DNA of 6,154 nt, from positions 1-6,154 of the forward strand of contig JAHWJV010000226.1 of NCBI GenBank assembly GCA_019348265.1, given 5' to 3'. The position numbers and the translations under genes are program-made. The notes beneath the pieces were generated by a model, which had not been told where the DNA came from, ran no database searches, and saw nothing but the letters and a program-made list of their open reading frames with translations. Below, in pieces: positions 1 to 6,135 of this stretch. This stretch comes from Gemmatimonadota bacterium. Its GTDB lineage: Bacteria > Gemmatimonadota > Gemmatimonadetes > Longimicrobiales > Longimicrobiaceae. Within the stretch, counting starts at the first letter, position 1. Every line of letters begins with the position of its first letter.

Positions 1-1
1 C

Positions 2-1072
2 GTGCTGGGGCTGAACGCGAAGCAGGCGCAGAATGTGGAGGCGCTCGGCGTGGCCCATCTCCTCACATTGGGCCTGCAGAGCCGAGCGGATCTGATCGGC
101 GGGCTGGGGCTCCACCGCACCAGAGGACGGGCCCGGATCAGCACCGTGCGCGAGGATCAGGTGGCGGAGACAGGCACCGGCATCTTCGTGGAAGCGGAAT
201 CCCGCTGGACCCCCTGGTTCCGCAGCGTGCTCGGCCTCCGCGCGGATGGGTACACCTTCAATGTGCAGAGCGACCTCGCTGAGAACTCCGGGAATCGCGC
301 AGCGGCGATCGTCAGCCCGAAGGGATCGCTGGTCTTTACCGCCTCCCCGGCGCTGGAGATGTACCTGAGCGGCGGCTTCGGCTTCCACAGCAACGACGCA
401 CGCGGAACCACCATCCGCATAGATCCCGTTACCGGCGCCGCCGCGGAGCGGGTGGATCCGCTGGTACGCTCTCGCGGGGCGGAGGCTGGCGTGCGGGCAG
501 CGCCGATCGAGGGGCTGCGGTCGACGCTCACGTTGTGGGCGCTGGAGCTCGACAGCGAACTGCTTTTCGTCGGCGACGCCGGTGCCACCGAGGCGTCACC
601 GATGAGCAAGAGGCGCGGTGTCACCTGGGCTAACTTCTACCGGCCGATGGCGTCACTGGCGTTCGACGCCGACGTGTCCGTCGCCGGCGCGCGTCTGTCG
701 GACACGCCAGCCGGCGAGAACCGGATTCCCGGCGCGATGGAACACGTTTTCGCCGGAGGAATGGCGTGGACGCCGCTAGCGGGGGCGTCCGCCGGGCTTC
801 GGCTGCGCCACTTCGGGTCCTACGCGCTGACGGAAGACAACAGCGTCCGCGCCGATCCGGCGACGGTGGTGAACGGGGAGGTGGGATATCTGTTCGGATC
901 GGGTGTGCGCCTGGAGGCCGCGCTGCTCAACCTCTTCGATTCACAGGCAGCGGATATCCAGTACTTCTACGCGTCCCGCCTGCCGGGCGAGCCCGCCGAG
1001 GGAGTGGAGGACCTGCACTTCCATCCAGTGGAGCCCCGACAGCTGCGTCTTTCGTTGCAGTGGGTGTTTTAG
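2..1072 (+). CDS. TonB-dependent receptor, C-terminal barrel portion (5' partial)
   Basis: This is the last ~356 codons of a gene that begins upstream of the window; the first visible codon, GTG, is an internal Val and not a start. The visible protein alternates short polar and hydrophobic stretches in the manner of outer-membrane beta strands, with Gly- and aromatic-rich segments such as GFHSNDARG (visible residues ~127-135). Near the end are NLFD and then SRLPGEP, HFHPVEPRQLRLSL and a terminal Phe, the usual last-strand signature for barrel assembly. Family knowledge: these receptors import siderophores, cobalamin, sugars or other ligands across the outer membrane using TonB-ExbB-ExbD. The plug domain and TonB box are off-window, so the ligand cannot be named. 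The gene converges on ilvD, with 82 bp between the two stop codons, so it is not part of the ilv operon. Confidence 0.85.
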   Translation: MLGLNAKQAQNVEALGVAHLLTLGLQSRADLIGGLGLHRTRGRARISTVREDQVAETGTGIFVEAESRWTPWFRSVLGLRADGYTFNVQSDLAENSGNRAAAIVSPKGSLVFTASPALEMYLSGGFGFHSNDARGTTIRIDPVTGAAAERVDPLVRSRGAEAGVRAAPIEGLRSTLTLWALELDSELLFVGDAGATEASPMSKRRGVTWANFYRPMASLAFDADVSVAGARLSDTPAGENRIPGAMEHVFAGGMAWTPLAGASAGLRLRHFGSYALTEDNSVRADPATVVNGEVGYLFGSGVRLEAALLNLFDSQAADIQYFYASRLPGEPAEGVEDLHFHPVEPRQLRLSLQWVF

Positions 1073-1099
1073 CGTGCGCGGGTGCGGGTTTCGGAGGTA

Positions 1100-1139
1100 G
1101 TGCGGGAGTGCGAAAGCAACCGCTTTCGCACTCTCGCAC
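1100..1139. terminator. Hairpin between convergent genes, built from ~8-nt units
   Basis: An 18-nt left arm (1100-1117) faces an 18-nt right arm (1122-1139) across a 4-nt AACC loop, with one mismatch. The hairpin lies 27 nt after the receptor stop codon and 15 nt after the ilvD stop codon, so it is placed to end transcription from both sides. No long T tract follows on either strand, so it is not a classic intrinsic terminator, and the terminator role is inferred from position. The right side reads as three related 8-nt units (CTTTCGCA, CTCTCGCA, CCTTCGCA; 1123-1146). Outer bases GAGGT (1094-1098) and ACCTC (1149-1153) could extend pairing through a bulge. Confidence 0.6.
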
Positions 1140-1154
1140 CTTCGCACCACCTCG

Positions 1155-2924
1155 TCAGACCTCGATGGACATCTTCTCGAGTCCGGGGAGGTTGAGATCC
1201 TCTTCGGGGGGTTTGCGCGCAGGCGTCCCGGGAAGCACGTCCACGCCGGTCACCGCGCCCTCCGAGGCCGACTGCACCAGACGGGCGTACTTGGCCATCA
1301 CGCCGCTGACGTAGCGAGGCAGGGGGGGCGACCAGTCGAGCATCCGCTCGGCGATCTCAGCCTCGTCGACCACGAGGTCGAGCCGGCGGTTGGGCAGATC
1401 GAAGTGGATCAGGTCCCCCTCGCGAACCGCGGCGATCGGGCCGCCGGAAGCGGCTTCGGGCGTGACGTGCCCGGCCATGAGACCGCGTGTAGCGCCCGAG
1501 AAGCGCCCGTCGGTGAGCAGGGCGACGCTGTCGCCGAGGCCGGCACCGACGAGCGCCGCTGTGACGCCGAGCATCTCCCGCATCCCCGGCCCCCCCTTGG
1601 GGCCCTCGTAGCGGATCACCACCACGTCGCCCTGATTGATGCGGCCGCCCTGAACGGCCGCCATCGCGTCCTCCTCGCGCTCGAACACCCGCGCCGGGCC
1701 GCGGTGCTCGAGGCGCTTGTGTCCCGCGACCTTGATCACGCACCCGTCCGGCGCGAGCGAGCCCTTCAGGATCACCAGCCCACCAGTGGGCTTGAGCGGG
1801 TTGTCGAGCGGACGCACCACCTCCTGCCCCGGCGCCTCTTTCGCGTCGGCGACCGCCTCCGCGAGGGTGAGGCCTGTCACCGTCGGGGTCGAGCCGTCGA
1901 CCAGCCCGCCCTGGAGCAGCCGCTGAACGACCAGCTCCACGCCGCCGGCGAGATACATGTCCAGCGCCGCGAACCGGCCGCCGGGGATCAGATCGGCCAA
2001 GACCGGTGTGGCGCTGCTGATCCGGTCGAAGTCGTCGATGTCCAGCGGAACGCCGGCCTCGCGAGCTACCGCCAGCAGGTGGAGCACCGCGTTGGTCGAG
2101 CCGCCGGTCGCGGCCACCATGGCGATCGCGTTCTCAAGCGAAGCGCGGGTGATGAAGCGGCTGGGGCGGAGGTCCTCTTCGACGAGCCGGAGCACAAGCC
2201 GTCCCGCCGCGCGAGCGACCTCCGCCTTGTGCTCGTCGGTCGCCGGCACGGTGCCGCTCCCCATCGGCGAGAGCCCCATGATCTCGAAGGCGTTCGCCAT
2301 CGTGTTCGCCGTGAACTGGCCGCCGCAGGCGCCGGCCCCGGGGCAGGCGGCGCACTCGATCTCGTGAAGCTCCGCTTCCGTGATCTTGCCCGCGGCGCAC
2401 GCGCCGACCGCCTCGAACACCGCCTGAATGGTGATGTCCTTGCCGTTGTGCTGCCCGGGGAGGATCGTCCCACCGTACAGCATCAGGCTGGGCAGGTCGA
2501 GCCGCGCCATGGCCATCACCGTGCCCGGTATGGTCTTGTCGCACCCCGAGAGGGTGATGAGGCCGTCGAACATGTAGCCGCGGGCCATCAGCTCGATCGA
2601 GTCGGCCACCACGTCGCGGCTGATGAGGGATGCCTTCATCCCCTCGGTCCCCATCGTGATCCCGTCGGAAACGACGATGGTGTTGAACTCGAGCGGGGTG
2701 CCTCCCGCCGCGCGGACTCCCTCCTTCACGTACTCGGCGAGCTCGCGGAGGTTGTAGTTGCAGGGGGTGGTCTCCGCCCAGGTGTTCGCGATGCCGATGA
2801 GCGGCTTCTCGAAGTCCTCGTCGGTGAGCCCGACGGCGCGGAGCATGGCGCGCGCGGGCGCGCGGTCGCGCCCTGCCAGGATCGTCCGGCTCGGGAGCTG
2901 GTCCAGCGTTCGACGTGTGGTCAT
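1155..2924 (-). CDS. ilvD: Dihydroxy-acid dehydratase, likely [2Fe-2S] type
   Basis: The 589-residue enzyme dehydrates 2,3-dihydroxy-isovalerate and 2,3-dihydroxy-3-methylvalerate to the 2-keto acids that precede valine and isoleucine, in the cytoplasm. The full IlvD/Edd family architecture is present. Candidate cluster cysteines are Cys55 (TPCNYN), Cys128 (SGCDKTIPG) and Cys200 (GACGGQFTANT). Lys130 follows in the same CDKT motif, and TDGRFSGATRG (471-481) carries the presumed catalytic Ser476. The CDKTIPG and ACGGQFTAN forms resemble the shorter [2Fe-2S] enzymes of plants and many bacteria more than the longer E. coli [4Fe-4S] enzyme; this is inferred from motif and length. The ATG at 2924-2922 was chosen because it gives a standard N-terminus (MTTRRTLDQLPSR) and has a GGGAGG site 10 nt upstream. 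The frame stays open upstream to 3584, but that extension is only the ilvE region read out of frame. The start overlaps the ilvE stop (ATGA), which suggests coupled translation. Confidence 0.97.
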   Translation of the reverse strand: MTTRRTLDQLPSRTILAGRDRAPARAMLRAVGLTDEDFEKPLIGIANTWAETTPCNYNLRELAEYVKEGVRAAGGTPLEFNTIVVSDGITMGTEGMKASLISRDVVADSIELMARGYMFDGLITLSGCDKTIPGTVMAMARLDLPSLMLYGGTILPGQHNGKDITIQAVFEAVGACAAGKITEAELHEIECAACPGAGACGGQFTANTMANAFEIMGLSPMGSGTVPATDEHKAEVARAAGRLVLRLVEEDLRPSRFITRASLENAIAMVAATGGSTNAVLHLLAVAREAGVPLDIDDFDRISSATPVLADLIPGGRFAALDMYLAGGVELVVQRLLQGGLVDGSTPTVTGLTLAEAVADAKEAPGQEVVRPLDNPLKPTGGLVILKGSLAPDGCVIKVAGHKRLEHRGPARVFEREEDAMAAVQGGRINQGDVVVIRYEGPKGGPGMREMLGVTAALVGAGLGDSVALLTDGRFSGATRGLMAGHVTPEAASGGPIAAVREGDLIHFDLPNRRLDLVVDEAEIAERMLDWSPPLPRYVSGVMAKYARLVQSASEGAVTGVDVLPGTPARKPPEEDLNLPGLEKMSIEV

Positions 2925-3877
2925 CCGACGATCGCCTCCCGCTGCTGCACCAGCGTGCGCCAGCCGTACGGGTCGGGAAGCCGCCCCTGCGCGACGCCCA
3001 GTAGCTCCTCCTGAAGACGCATCGTCAGCGCGCCGGCGCGGCCAGCGCCAACGGTGATCCGGTCCACGCTGCGCACCGGGGTCACCTCGGCCGCGGTACC
3101 GGTCATGAAGATCTCGTCGGCCATGTAGAGCATCTCGCGCGGGACCGGCTGCTCCCTGACCGGGACGCCGAGGCTCTGGGCGAGCTTGACGACGCAGTCG
3201 CGGGTGATCCCGCCCAGGATCGTCCCCTCCATCGCCGGCGTGATCAGAGTGCCGCCGCGCACCAGGAAGAGGTTCTGGCCGCTCCCCTCGCTCACCAGGC
3301 CGCCCGGTCCGAGCGCGATCCCCTCGGCGAAGCCGTTGGTGACCGCCTCCATCTTGATCAGCTGCGAGCTGAGGTAGTTGCCGCCCGCCTTGGCCAGCGC
3401 GGGGAAGGTGTTCGGCGCGGGGCGCTGCCAGGAGGAGACGCATACGTCCACCCCCTGCTCCAGCGCGTCCGCCCCGAGATAGGCGCCCCACGGCCAGCAG
3501 ACCAGGTAGGTCTCCACCGGGCTGAGCAGCGGGTTCACCCCCGCGGCGCCCAGGCCGCGCAGCGCGATCGGCCGGATGTAACATTCCTCGAGCCCGTTCT
3601 GGACGATGAGCGCTTCACACGCCTCCGCCAGCGTCTCGCGCGAGTGGCCGAGCTCCATACGATAGACGCGGGCGGAGTCCTCCATGCGCCGGAGGTGATC
3701 GTCGAGCCGGAAGATCGCGGGCCCCTCGGGGGTGCGATAGCACCGAATCCCCTCGAAGACGGATGACCCGTAGTGGACGACGTGACTCATCACGTGCAGC
3801 GTCGCAGACTCCCACGGGATGAACTCCCCGTCCTTCCAGATCCACTCGGTCTGTGGAAACGATCCTGCTCCGGCCAT
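2921..3877 (-). CDS. ilvE: Branched-chain amino acid aminotransferase (PLP fold type IV)
   Basis: The 318-residue cytoplasmic enzyme transfers the amino group between glutamate and the keto acids of valine, isoleucine and leucine. Motifs in order: HVMSHVVHYGSSVFEGIRCY (28-47); YIRP with Tyr100; WPWGAYLGADALEQG (128-142); AKAGGNYLSSQL, where Lys163 is the expected Schiff-base lysine to PLP; SEGSGQNLF (196-204) with the conserved Glu197; GGITR (222-226) of the phosphate-binding region; and MTGTAAEVTPVRS (258-270). Length and motif order match E. coli IlvE (309 aa) closely, and the EGIRCY and GTAAEVTPV forms favour IlvE over the related D-amino-acid aminotransferase or aminodeoxychorismate lyase. 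The start ATG has GAGG five nt upstream. It follows ilvC across a 147-bp spacer filled largely by an inverted heptad element, and it overlaps ilvD by 4 bp. Confidence 0.96.
   Translation of the reverse strand: MAGAGSFPQTEWIWKDGEFIPWESATLHVMSHVVHYGSSVFEGIRCYRTPEGPAIFRLDDHLRRMEDSARVYRMELGHSRETLAEACEALIVQNGLEECYIRPIALRGLGAAGVNPLLSPVETYLVCWPWGAYLGADALEQGVDVCVSSWQRPAPNTFPALAKAGGNYLSSQLIKMEAVTNGFAEGIALGPGGLVSEGSGQNLFLVRGGTLITPAMEGTILGGITRDCVVKLAQSLGVPVREQPVPREMLYMADEIFMTGTAAEVTPVRSVDRITVGAGRAGALTMRLQEELLGVAQGRLPDPYGWRTLVQQREAIVG
2935..2940 (-). promoter_or_regulatory. Shine-Dalgarno for ilvD inside the ilvE 3' end
   Basis: GGGAGG on the minus strand lies 10 nt upstream of the ilvD ATG, within the last codons of ilvE. 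It decides the ilvD start among several in-frame options and supports translation coupled to ilvE through the ATGA overlap at 2921-2924. Confidence 0.75.
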
Positions 3878-3882
3878 TGGTG

Positions 3883-3886
3883 CCTC
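3883..3886 (-). promoter_or_regulatory. Shine-Dalgarno for ilvE
   Basis: GAGG on the minus strand ends 5 nt before the ilvE ATG (3877-3875). It lies outside the heptad element, 25 bp from its nearest edge (3912), so the element has not disturbed ilvE's ribosome site. Confidence 0.6.
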
Positions 3887-3911
3887 GCGGAATTAGATGA
3901 GTGTGTGAACT

Positions 3912-3941
3912 GGCTATCGGCTATCGGCTATCGGCTATCGG
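3912..3941 (+). repeat. Left heptad array, GGCTATC x4 + GG
   Basis: Four perfect tandem copies of GGCTATC followed by GG. With the following T (3942) the 31-bp string is identical, in the same orientation, to 5722-5752 beside ilvN. Translated, such arrays give meaningless YRLSAIG-type peptides, so short reading frames through it should not be called genes. Confidence 0.95.
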
Positions 3942-3990
3942 TCCTCGTCGCTTCGCCACCCGAGCCGAAGCGGATATCCGCGCCGACCGA

Positions 3991-4019
3991 CCGATAGCTG
4001 ATAGCCGATAGCTGATAGC
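3991..4019 (-). repeat. Right heptad array, CCGATAG/CTGATAG alternating
   Basis: Four heptads plus one base: CCGATAG, CTGATAG, CCGATAG, CTGATAG, C. Odd and even units differ by one C/T, giving a 14-bp higher-order period. Compared with the left array's reverse complement, both differences are C to T, which remain pairable as G-U in a plus-strand transcript but become A-C mismatches in the ilv-sense transcript. Confidence 0.95.
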
Positions 4020-4024
4020 GTCCT

Positions 4025-5047
4025 TTACGCCCCCCCCGCCCCCGGCACCACCTCTTTCGGGTTCACGAACGGCATCATCCGGCGCAGGTCGCGGCCGACG
4101 CGCTCGATGGTGTGCTCGCCCTCGGCGGCGCGACGGCGATCGAAGTTGGGACGGCCGTTCTCGTTCTCCGCGATCCAGTTGCGGGCGAAGGTGCCGTCCT
4201 GGATCTCGGTGAGGAGCTGGCGCATCGCCGCCTTGCTCTCCGCGCCGATGACGCGCTCGCCCGCGATGTAGTCGCCGTATTCGGCGGTGTCGGAGACAGA
4301 GTATCGCATGTAGTTCAGGCCGCCCTGGTAGATCAGGTCGACGATGAGCTTCAGCTCGTGGAGGCACTCGAAGTAGGCGACCTCGGGCTGATAACCAGCG
4401 TCTACCAGCGTGTCGAACCCCGCCTTGATGAGCTCGGCCGCGCCGCCGCAGAGGACCGCCTGCTCGCCGAAGAGGTCCGTCTCCGTCTCCTCCGAGAAGG
4501 TCGTCTGCAAGACGCCGGCGCGCGTGGAGCCGATCCCCTTGGCATAGGCGAGCGCGTCCGCCATGGCGTTCCCCGACGCGTCCTGGTGCACCGCCACGAG
4601 CGCCGGCACTCCGCCGCCCTGGGTGAACACCTCGCGGACACGATGGCCCGGCGACTTCGGCGCAACCAGGCTCACGTCCACGCCGGCCGGCGCGACGATC
4701 TGGTCGTAGCGGATGTTGAATCCGTGGGCGAACATCAGCGTGTTGCCCGGCTTCAGGTTCGGCTCGATCTCCTCGCGGTACAGCTTTGCCTGTCCCGTGT
4801 CCGGCGTCAGGATCATGATGATGTCGGACTCGCGGACCGCGTCCGCAACCGAGGCCACCTTCAGCCCCGCCCCCTCCGCCTTCGACTGGCTCTTCGAGCC
4901 GGGATAGAGGCCCACCCGCACGTCGAGCCCGCTCTCCTTCAGGTTGAGCGCGTGCGCGTGACCCTGACTGCCGAAGCCGATGATCGCGATCTTGCGATCC
5001 TGGAGCCGCCCGAGGTCCGCCTGGTTGTCGTAGAACAGTTCCGCCAT
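4025..5047 (-). CDS. ilvC: Ketol-acid reductoisomerase, class I (NADP-dependent)
   Basis: The 340-residue enzyme isomerises and reduces acetolactate or acetohydroxybutyrate to the dihydroxy acid used by IlvD. The N-terminal Rossmann domain has GFGSQGHAHALNLKESG (24-40) and the cofactor loop GLYPGSKSQSKAEG (46-59). Ser51 and Ser53 there suit NADPH phosphate binding, although Tyr48 sits where many homologues have Arg. His108 (FAHGF) and Lys131 (APKSPGH) are expected active-site residues. The C-terminal knotted domain supplies the Mg ligands Asp191 and Glu195 (TDLFGEQ), Glu227 and Glu231 (FECLHELK), and the substrate Ser252 (SVSDTAEYG). Only one knotted domain is present, so this is the short class I form; the family is usually ~330-340 residues. 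The start is supported by an AGGA site 7 nt upstream. The spacer to ilvN is 119 bp and contains a heptad hairpin. Confidence 0.98.
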   Translation of the reverse strand: MAELFYDNQADLGRLQDRKIAIIGFGSQGHAHALNLKESGLDVRVGLYPGSKSQSKAEGAGLKVASVADAVRESDIIMILTPDTGQAKLYREEIEPNLKPGNTLMFAHGFNIRYDQIVAPAGVDVSLVAPKSPGHRVREVFTQGGGVPALVAVHQDASGNAMADALAYAKGIGSTRAGVLQTTFSEETETDLFGEQAVLCGGAAELIKAGFDTLVDAGYQPEVAYFECLHELKLIVDLIYQGGLNYMRYSVSDTAEYGDYIAGERVIGAESKAAMRQLLTEIQDGTFARNWIAENENGRPNFDRRRAAEGEHTIERVGRDLRRMMPFVNPKEVVPGAGGA

Positions 5048-5054
5048 GATCGAT

Positions 5055-5058
5055 TCCT
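5055..5058 (-). promoter_or_regulatory. Shine-Dalgarno for ilvC
   Basis: AGGA (within CAGGA) on the minus strand lies 7 nt upstream of the ilvC ATG, a normal distance. I see no convincing promoter in the rest of the ilvN-ilvC spacer. Confidence 0.6.
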
Positions 5059-5097
5059 GTACGCTGTGTTTAGGAGTGTTTGCCGCTGTCGGTTCCT

Positions 5098-5160
5098 AGT
5101 CGTCAGTCTCCAGTCTTCAGTCGTCAGTCGATCAAAGACTGGAGACTGACGACTGAAGAC
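5098..5160. repeat. Heptad hairpin (AGTCNNC units) in the ilvN-ilvC spacer
   Basis: The left half is five tandem heptads: AGTCGTC, AGTCTCC, AGTCTTC, AGTCGTC, AGTCGAT (5098-5132). The right half carries their inverted copies (GACTGGA, GACTGAC, GACTGAA, GAC; 5137-5160). Two perfect stems are possible and exclude each other: 19 bp (5098-5116 with 5136-5154) or 17 bp (5113-5129 with 5144-5160). It starts 6 nt after the ilvN stop codon and is not followed by a T tract in the ilv direction. It may moderate readthrough or protect the ilvN 3' end; this is inferred. The heptad is unrelated in sequence to GGCTATC, but the layout is the same. Confidence 0.85.
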
Positions 5161-5166
5161 CCTTCT

Positions 5167-5706
5167 TCATCCCGCCGCCGCCAGCTCGGGCTGCGCCCTC
5201 ACCGCCTCAGGACCCTCCGTCTCCGCGCGCTGCATCTGGGCGCCGCGGACCATCGCGATCCTCCCGGTGCGCAGCAGCTCCTTGATGCCGAACGGCCGCA
5301 TGATCTCCACGAACTGCTCCACCTTCGATGGGAACGCGGTGATCTCGAGGATCATCGTGCTCGCGCCGACGTCCACGATCCGCGCGTTGTAGACGCCCAC
5401 CAGCGCGATCAGCTCGGTGCGCGTTGTCCGCGGGGCGTGCACCTTGATCAGCGCGATTTCCCGCTCGACGATCGCATCCTCGGTCACGTCGTGGACCTTG
5501 AGGATCTCGATCAACCGGTACAGCTGCTTGATGATCTGCTCCACACCCGCCGCATCGACGACCAGTGTCAGCCGGCTGATCCCCGGCGTCTCACTGTGCC
5601 CGACCGTCAGGCTGTCGATGTTGAAGTTGCGGCGGCGGATCAAGCTCACCACCCGGTTCAGCACGCCGGGGTGATCCTGCACGAGGGCGACGAGAGTTCG
5701 TTTCAT
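5167..5706 (-). CDS. ilvN: Acetolactate synthase small (regulatory) subunit
   Basis: The 179-residue protein activates the catalytic subunit (IlvB) and makes it sensitive to valine; it has no catalysis of its own. Residues ~4-75 form an ACT domain beginning TLVALVQDHPGVLNRVV, and ~80-158 form the second small-subunit domain with VEREIALIKV (80-89). Gly14 (DHPGVL) and Asn29 (FNIDSLTVG), which line the valine site in E. coli IlvH, are both kept, so feedback inhibition is probably intact. An Ala- and Glu-rich tail of ~20 residues ends the protein. The start MKRTLVALVQDHPG is the standard one for the family, yet no Shine-Dalgarno lies before it: only 15 bp separate the ATG from a GGCTATC array. 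The usual upstream neighbour ilvB is not seen; a four-helix-bundle gene on the opposite strand stands there instead. Confidence 0.96.
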   Translation of the reverse strand: MKRTLVALVQDHPGVLNRVVSLIRRRNFNIDSLTVGHSETPGISRLTLVVDAAGVEQIIKQLYRLIEILKVHDVTEDAIVEREIALIKVHAPRTTRTELIALVGVYNARIVDVGASTMILEITAFPSKVEQFVEIMRPFGIKELLRTGRIAMVRGAQMQRAETEGPEAVRAQPELAAAG

Positions 5707-5721
5707 TCGGTTGTCGGAAAA

Positions 5722-5752
5722 GGCTATCGGCTATCGGCTATCGGCTATCGGT
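5722..5752 (+). repeat. Left heptad array beside ilvN, GGCTATC x4 + GGT
   Basis: Four perfect GGCTATC units plus GGT, identical over 31 bp to 3912-3942 and the exact reverse complement of 6121-6151. It begins 15 bp upstream of the ilvN start codon and ends 23 bp before the four-helix-bundle ATG, so it lies in the 5' leader region of both divergent genes. Confidence 0.95.
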
Positions 5753-5763
5753 GAACCGGGGAC

Positions 5764-5768
5764 GGAGG
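5764..5768 (+). promoter_or_regulatory. Shine-Dalgarno for the four-helix-bundle gene
   Basis: GGAGG with 7 nt to the ATG at 5776, a near-ideal ribosome site. It fixes the start and shows the gene carries its own translation signal between the array and the coding region. Confidence 0.8.
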
Positions 5769-5775
5769 TAGTAGA

Positions 5776-6135
5776 ATGGGCGACTATCACTCTCTGGAGG
5801 TGTGGGAAAAGGCGCACGAGCTTACATTGCTGGTGTACCAGCTAACTGGCAGCTTCCCCAAATCCGAACTGTTCGGCCTCACAAGCCAGATGCGCAGGTC
5901 CGCCGCTTCCGTACCGGCGAATCTGGCGGAGGGGTGCGGTCGCAACTCAGATCGCGAGCTCGCGCGCTTCGGGCGTATCGCACTGGGATCCGCTAATGAG
6001 CTCGGGTATCATTTGCTCCTGGCCCGTGACCTTGGTCTTCTCAGCGACCGAGACTATGCTCTCGCGAGCGGTGAGGCCGCCCGCGTGAAGCGAATGCTCG
6101 CATCTCTAACGAAACGCCTTACCGATAGCCGATAG
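5776..6135 (+). CDS. Four-helix-bundle protein, S23/Avd-like family
   Basis: The 119-residue protein matches the family first seen as the product of 23S rRNA intervening sequences and related to the Avd accessory protein of diversity-generating retroelements. Recognisable consensus pieces, in order, are YHSLEVWEKAHELTLLVYQL (helix 1), FPKSELFGLTSQMRRSAASV, PANLAEGCGR (the N-x-AEG hallmark), then ELARFGRIALGSANELGYHL and LARDLGLLSDRDYA, with a basic last helix (ARVKRMLASLTKRL). Family knowledge: members form oligomeric bundles with a basic surface and may bind nucleic acid; the role of stand-alone copies is not established. No rRNA or reverse transcriptase is nearby. The last codons T-D-S-R and the TAG stop are supplied by the right heptad array. 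A hand count of 5821-6120 gives 183 G+C of 300 (61%), lower than the two ilvD stretches I counted (65% and 77%), which is compatible with separate ancestry. Confidence 0.9.
   Translation: MGDYHSLEVWEKAHELTLLVYQLTGSFPKSELFGLTSQMRRSAASVPANLAEGCGRNSDRELARFGRIALGSANELGYHLLLARDLGLLSDRDYALASGEAARVKRMLASLTKRLTDSR

Larger units (their letters stand above)
3912..4019. repeat. Gene-less inverted heptad element in the ilvC-ilvE spacer
   Basis: A 108-bp unit made of a left array (3912-3941), a 49-bp centre and a right array (3991-4019). The right array matches the reverse complement of the left at 27 of 29 positions. The arms are the same arrays that bound the four-helix-bundle gene at 5722-6154. The centre has no start codon followed by a credible gene; it contains a 7-bp inner stem (3949-3955 with 3966-3972, CGCTTCG/CGAAGCG) and the palindrome CGGATATCCG (3971-3980). 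The element begins 5 bp past the ilvC stop codon, so it is transcribed in any ilvC-ilvE message and could act as a 3' stabiliser, processing site or partial terminator. It may also be a non-autonomous relative of the gene-bearing unit; both roles are inferred. Confidence 0.85.

Noticed and set aside
1404..3014. A 536-codon plus-strand reading frame opposite ilvD.
   Set aside because: It is antisense to a complete, motif-perfect ilvD in GC-rich DNA, where long antisense frames are expected; the composition is His/Arg/Asp rich with no recognisable domain.
2925..3584. An in-frame upstream extension of ilvD that would make an 809-residue fusion protein.
   Set aside because: The extra ~220 residues are the ilvE region read in another frame, with low-complexity Arg/Gly/Ala composition and no domain; the ATG at 2924 has a good ribosome site and the family N-terminus.
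3912..4019. CRISPR array.
   Set aside because: The repeats are 7 bp, directly adjoining and without unique spacers; no cas gene is present.
4112..5149. A 345-codon plus-strand reading frame opposite ilvC.
   Set aside because: Same reason: antisense shadow of a complete ilvC, running into the AGTCNNC hairpin with no family resemblance.
5048..5166. T-box, leader-peptide attenuator or riboswitch controlling ilvC.
   Set aside because: No run of branched-chain codons in a short leader and no T-box-like conserved sequence was seen; the only structure is the heptad hairpin.
5080..5754. A 224-codon plus-strand frame opposite ilvN ending in a YRLSAIGYR-like tail.
   Set aside because: It begins and ends in repeat sequence and lies antisense to ilvN; the tail is simply the heptad array translated.
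5776..6135. Avd of a diversity-generating retroelement, or a 23S rRNA intervening sequence.
   Set aside because: No reverse transcriptase, template/variable repeat pair or rRNA sequence is present in the window; only family-level similarity can be claimed.
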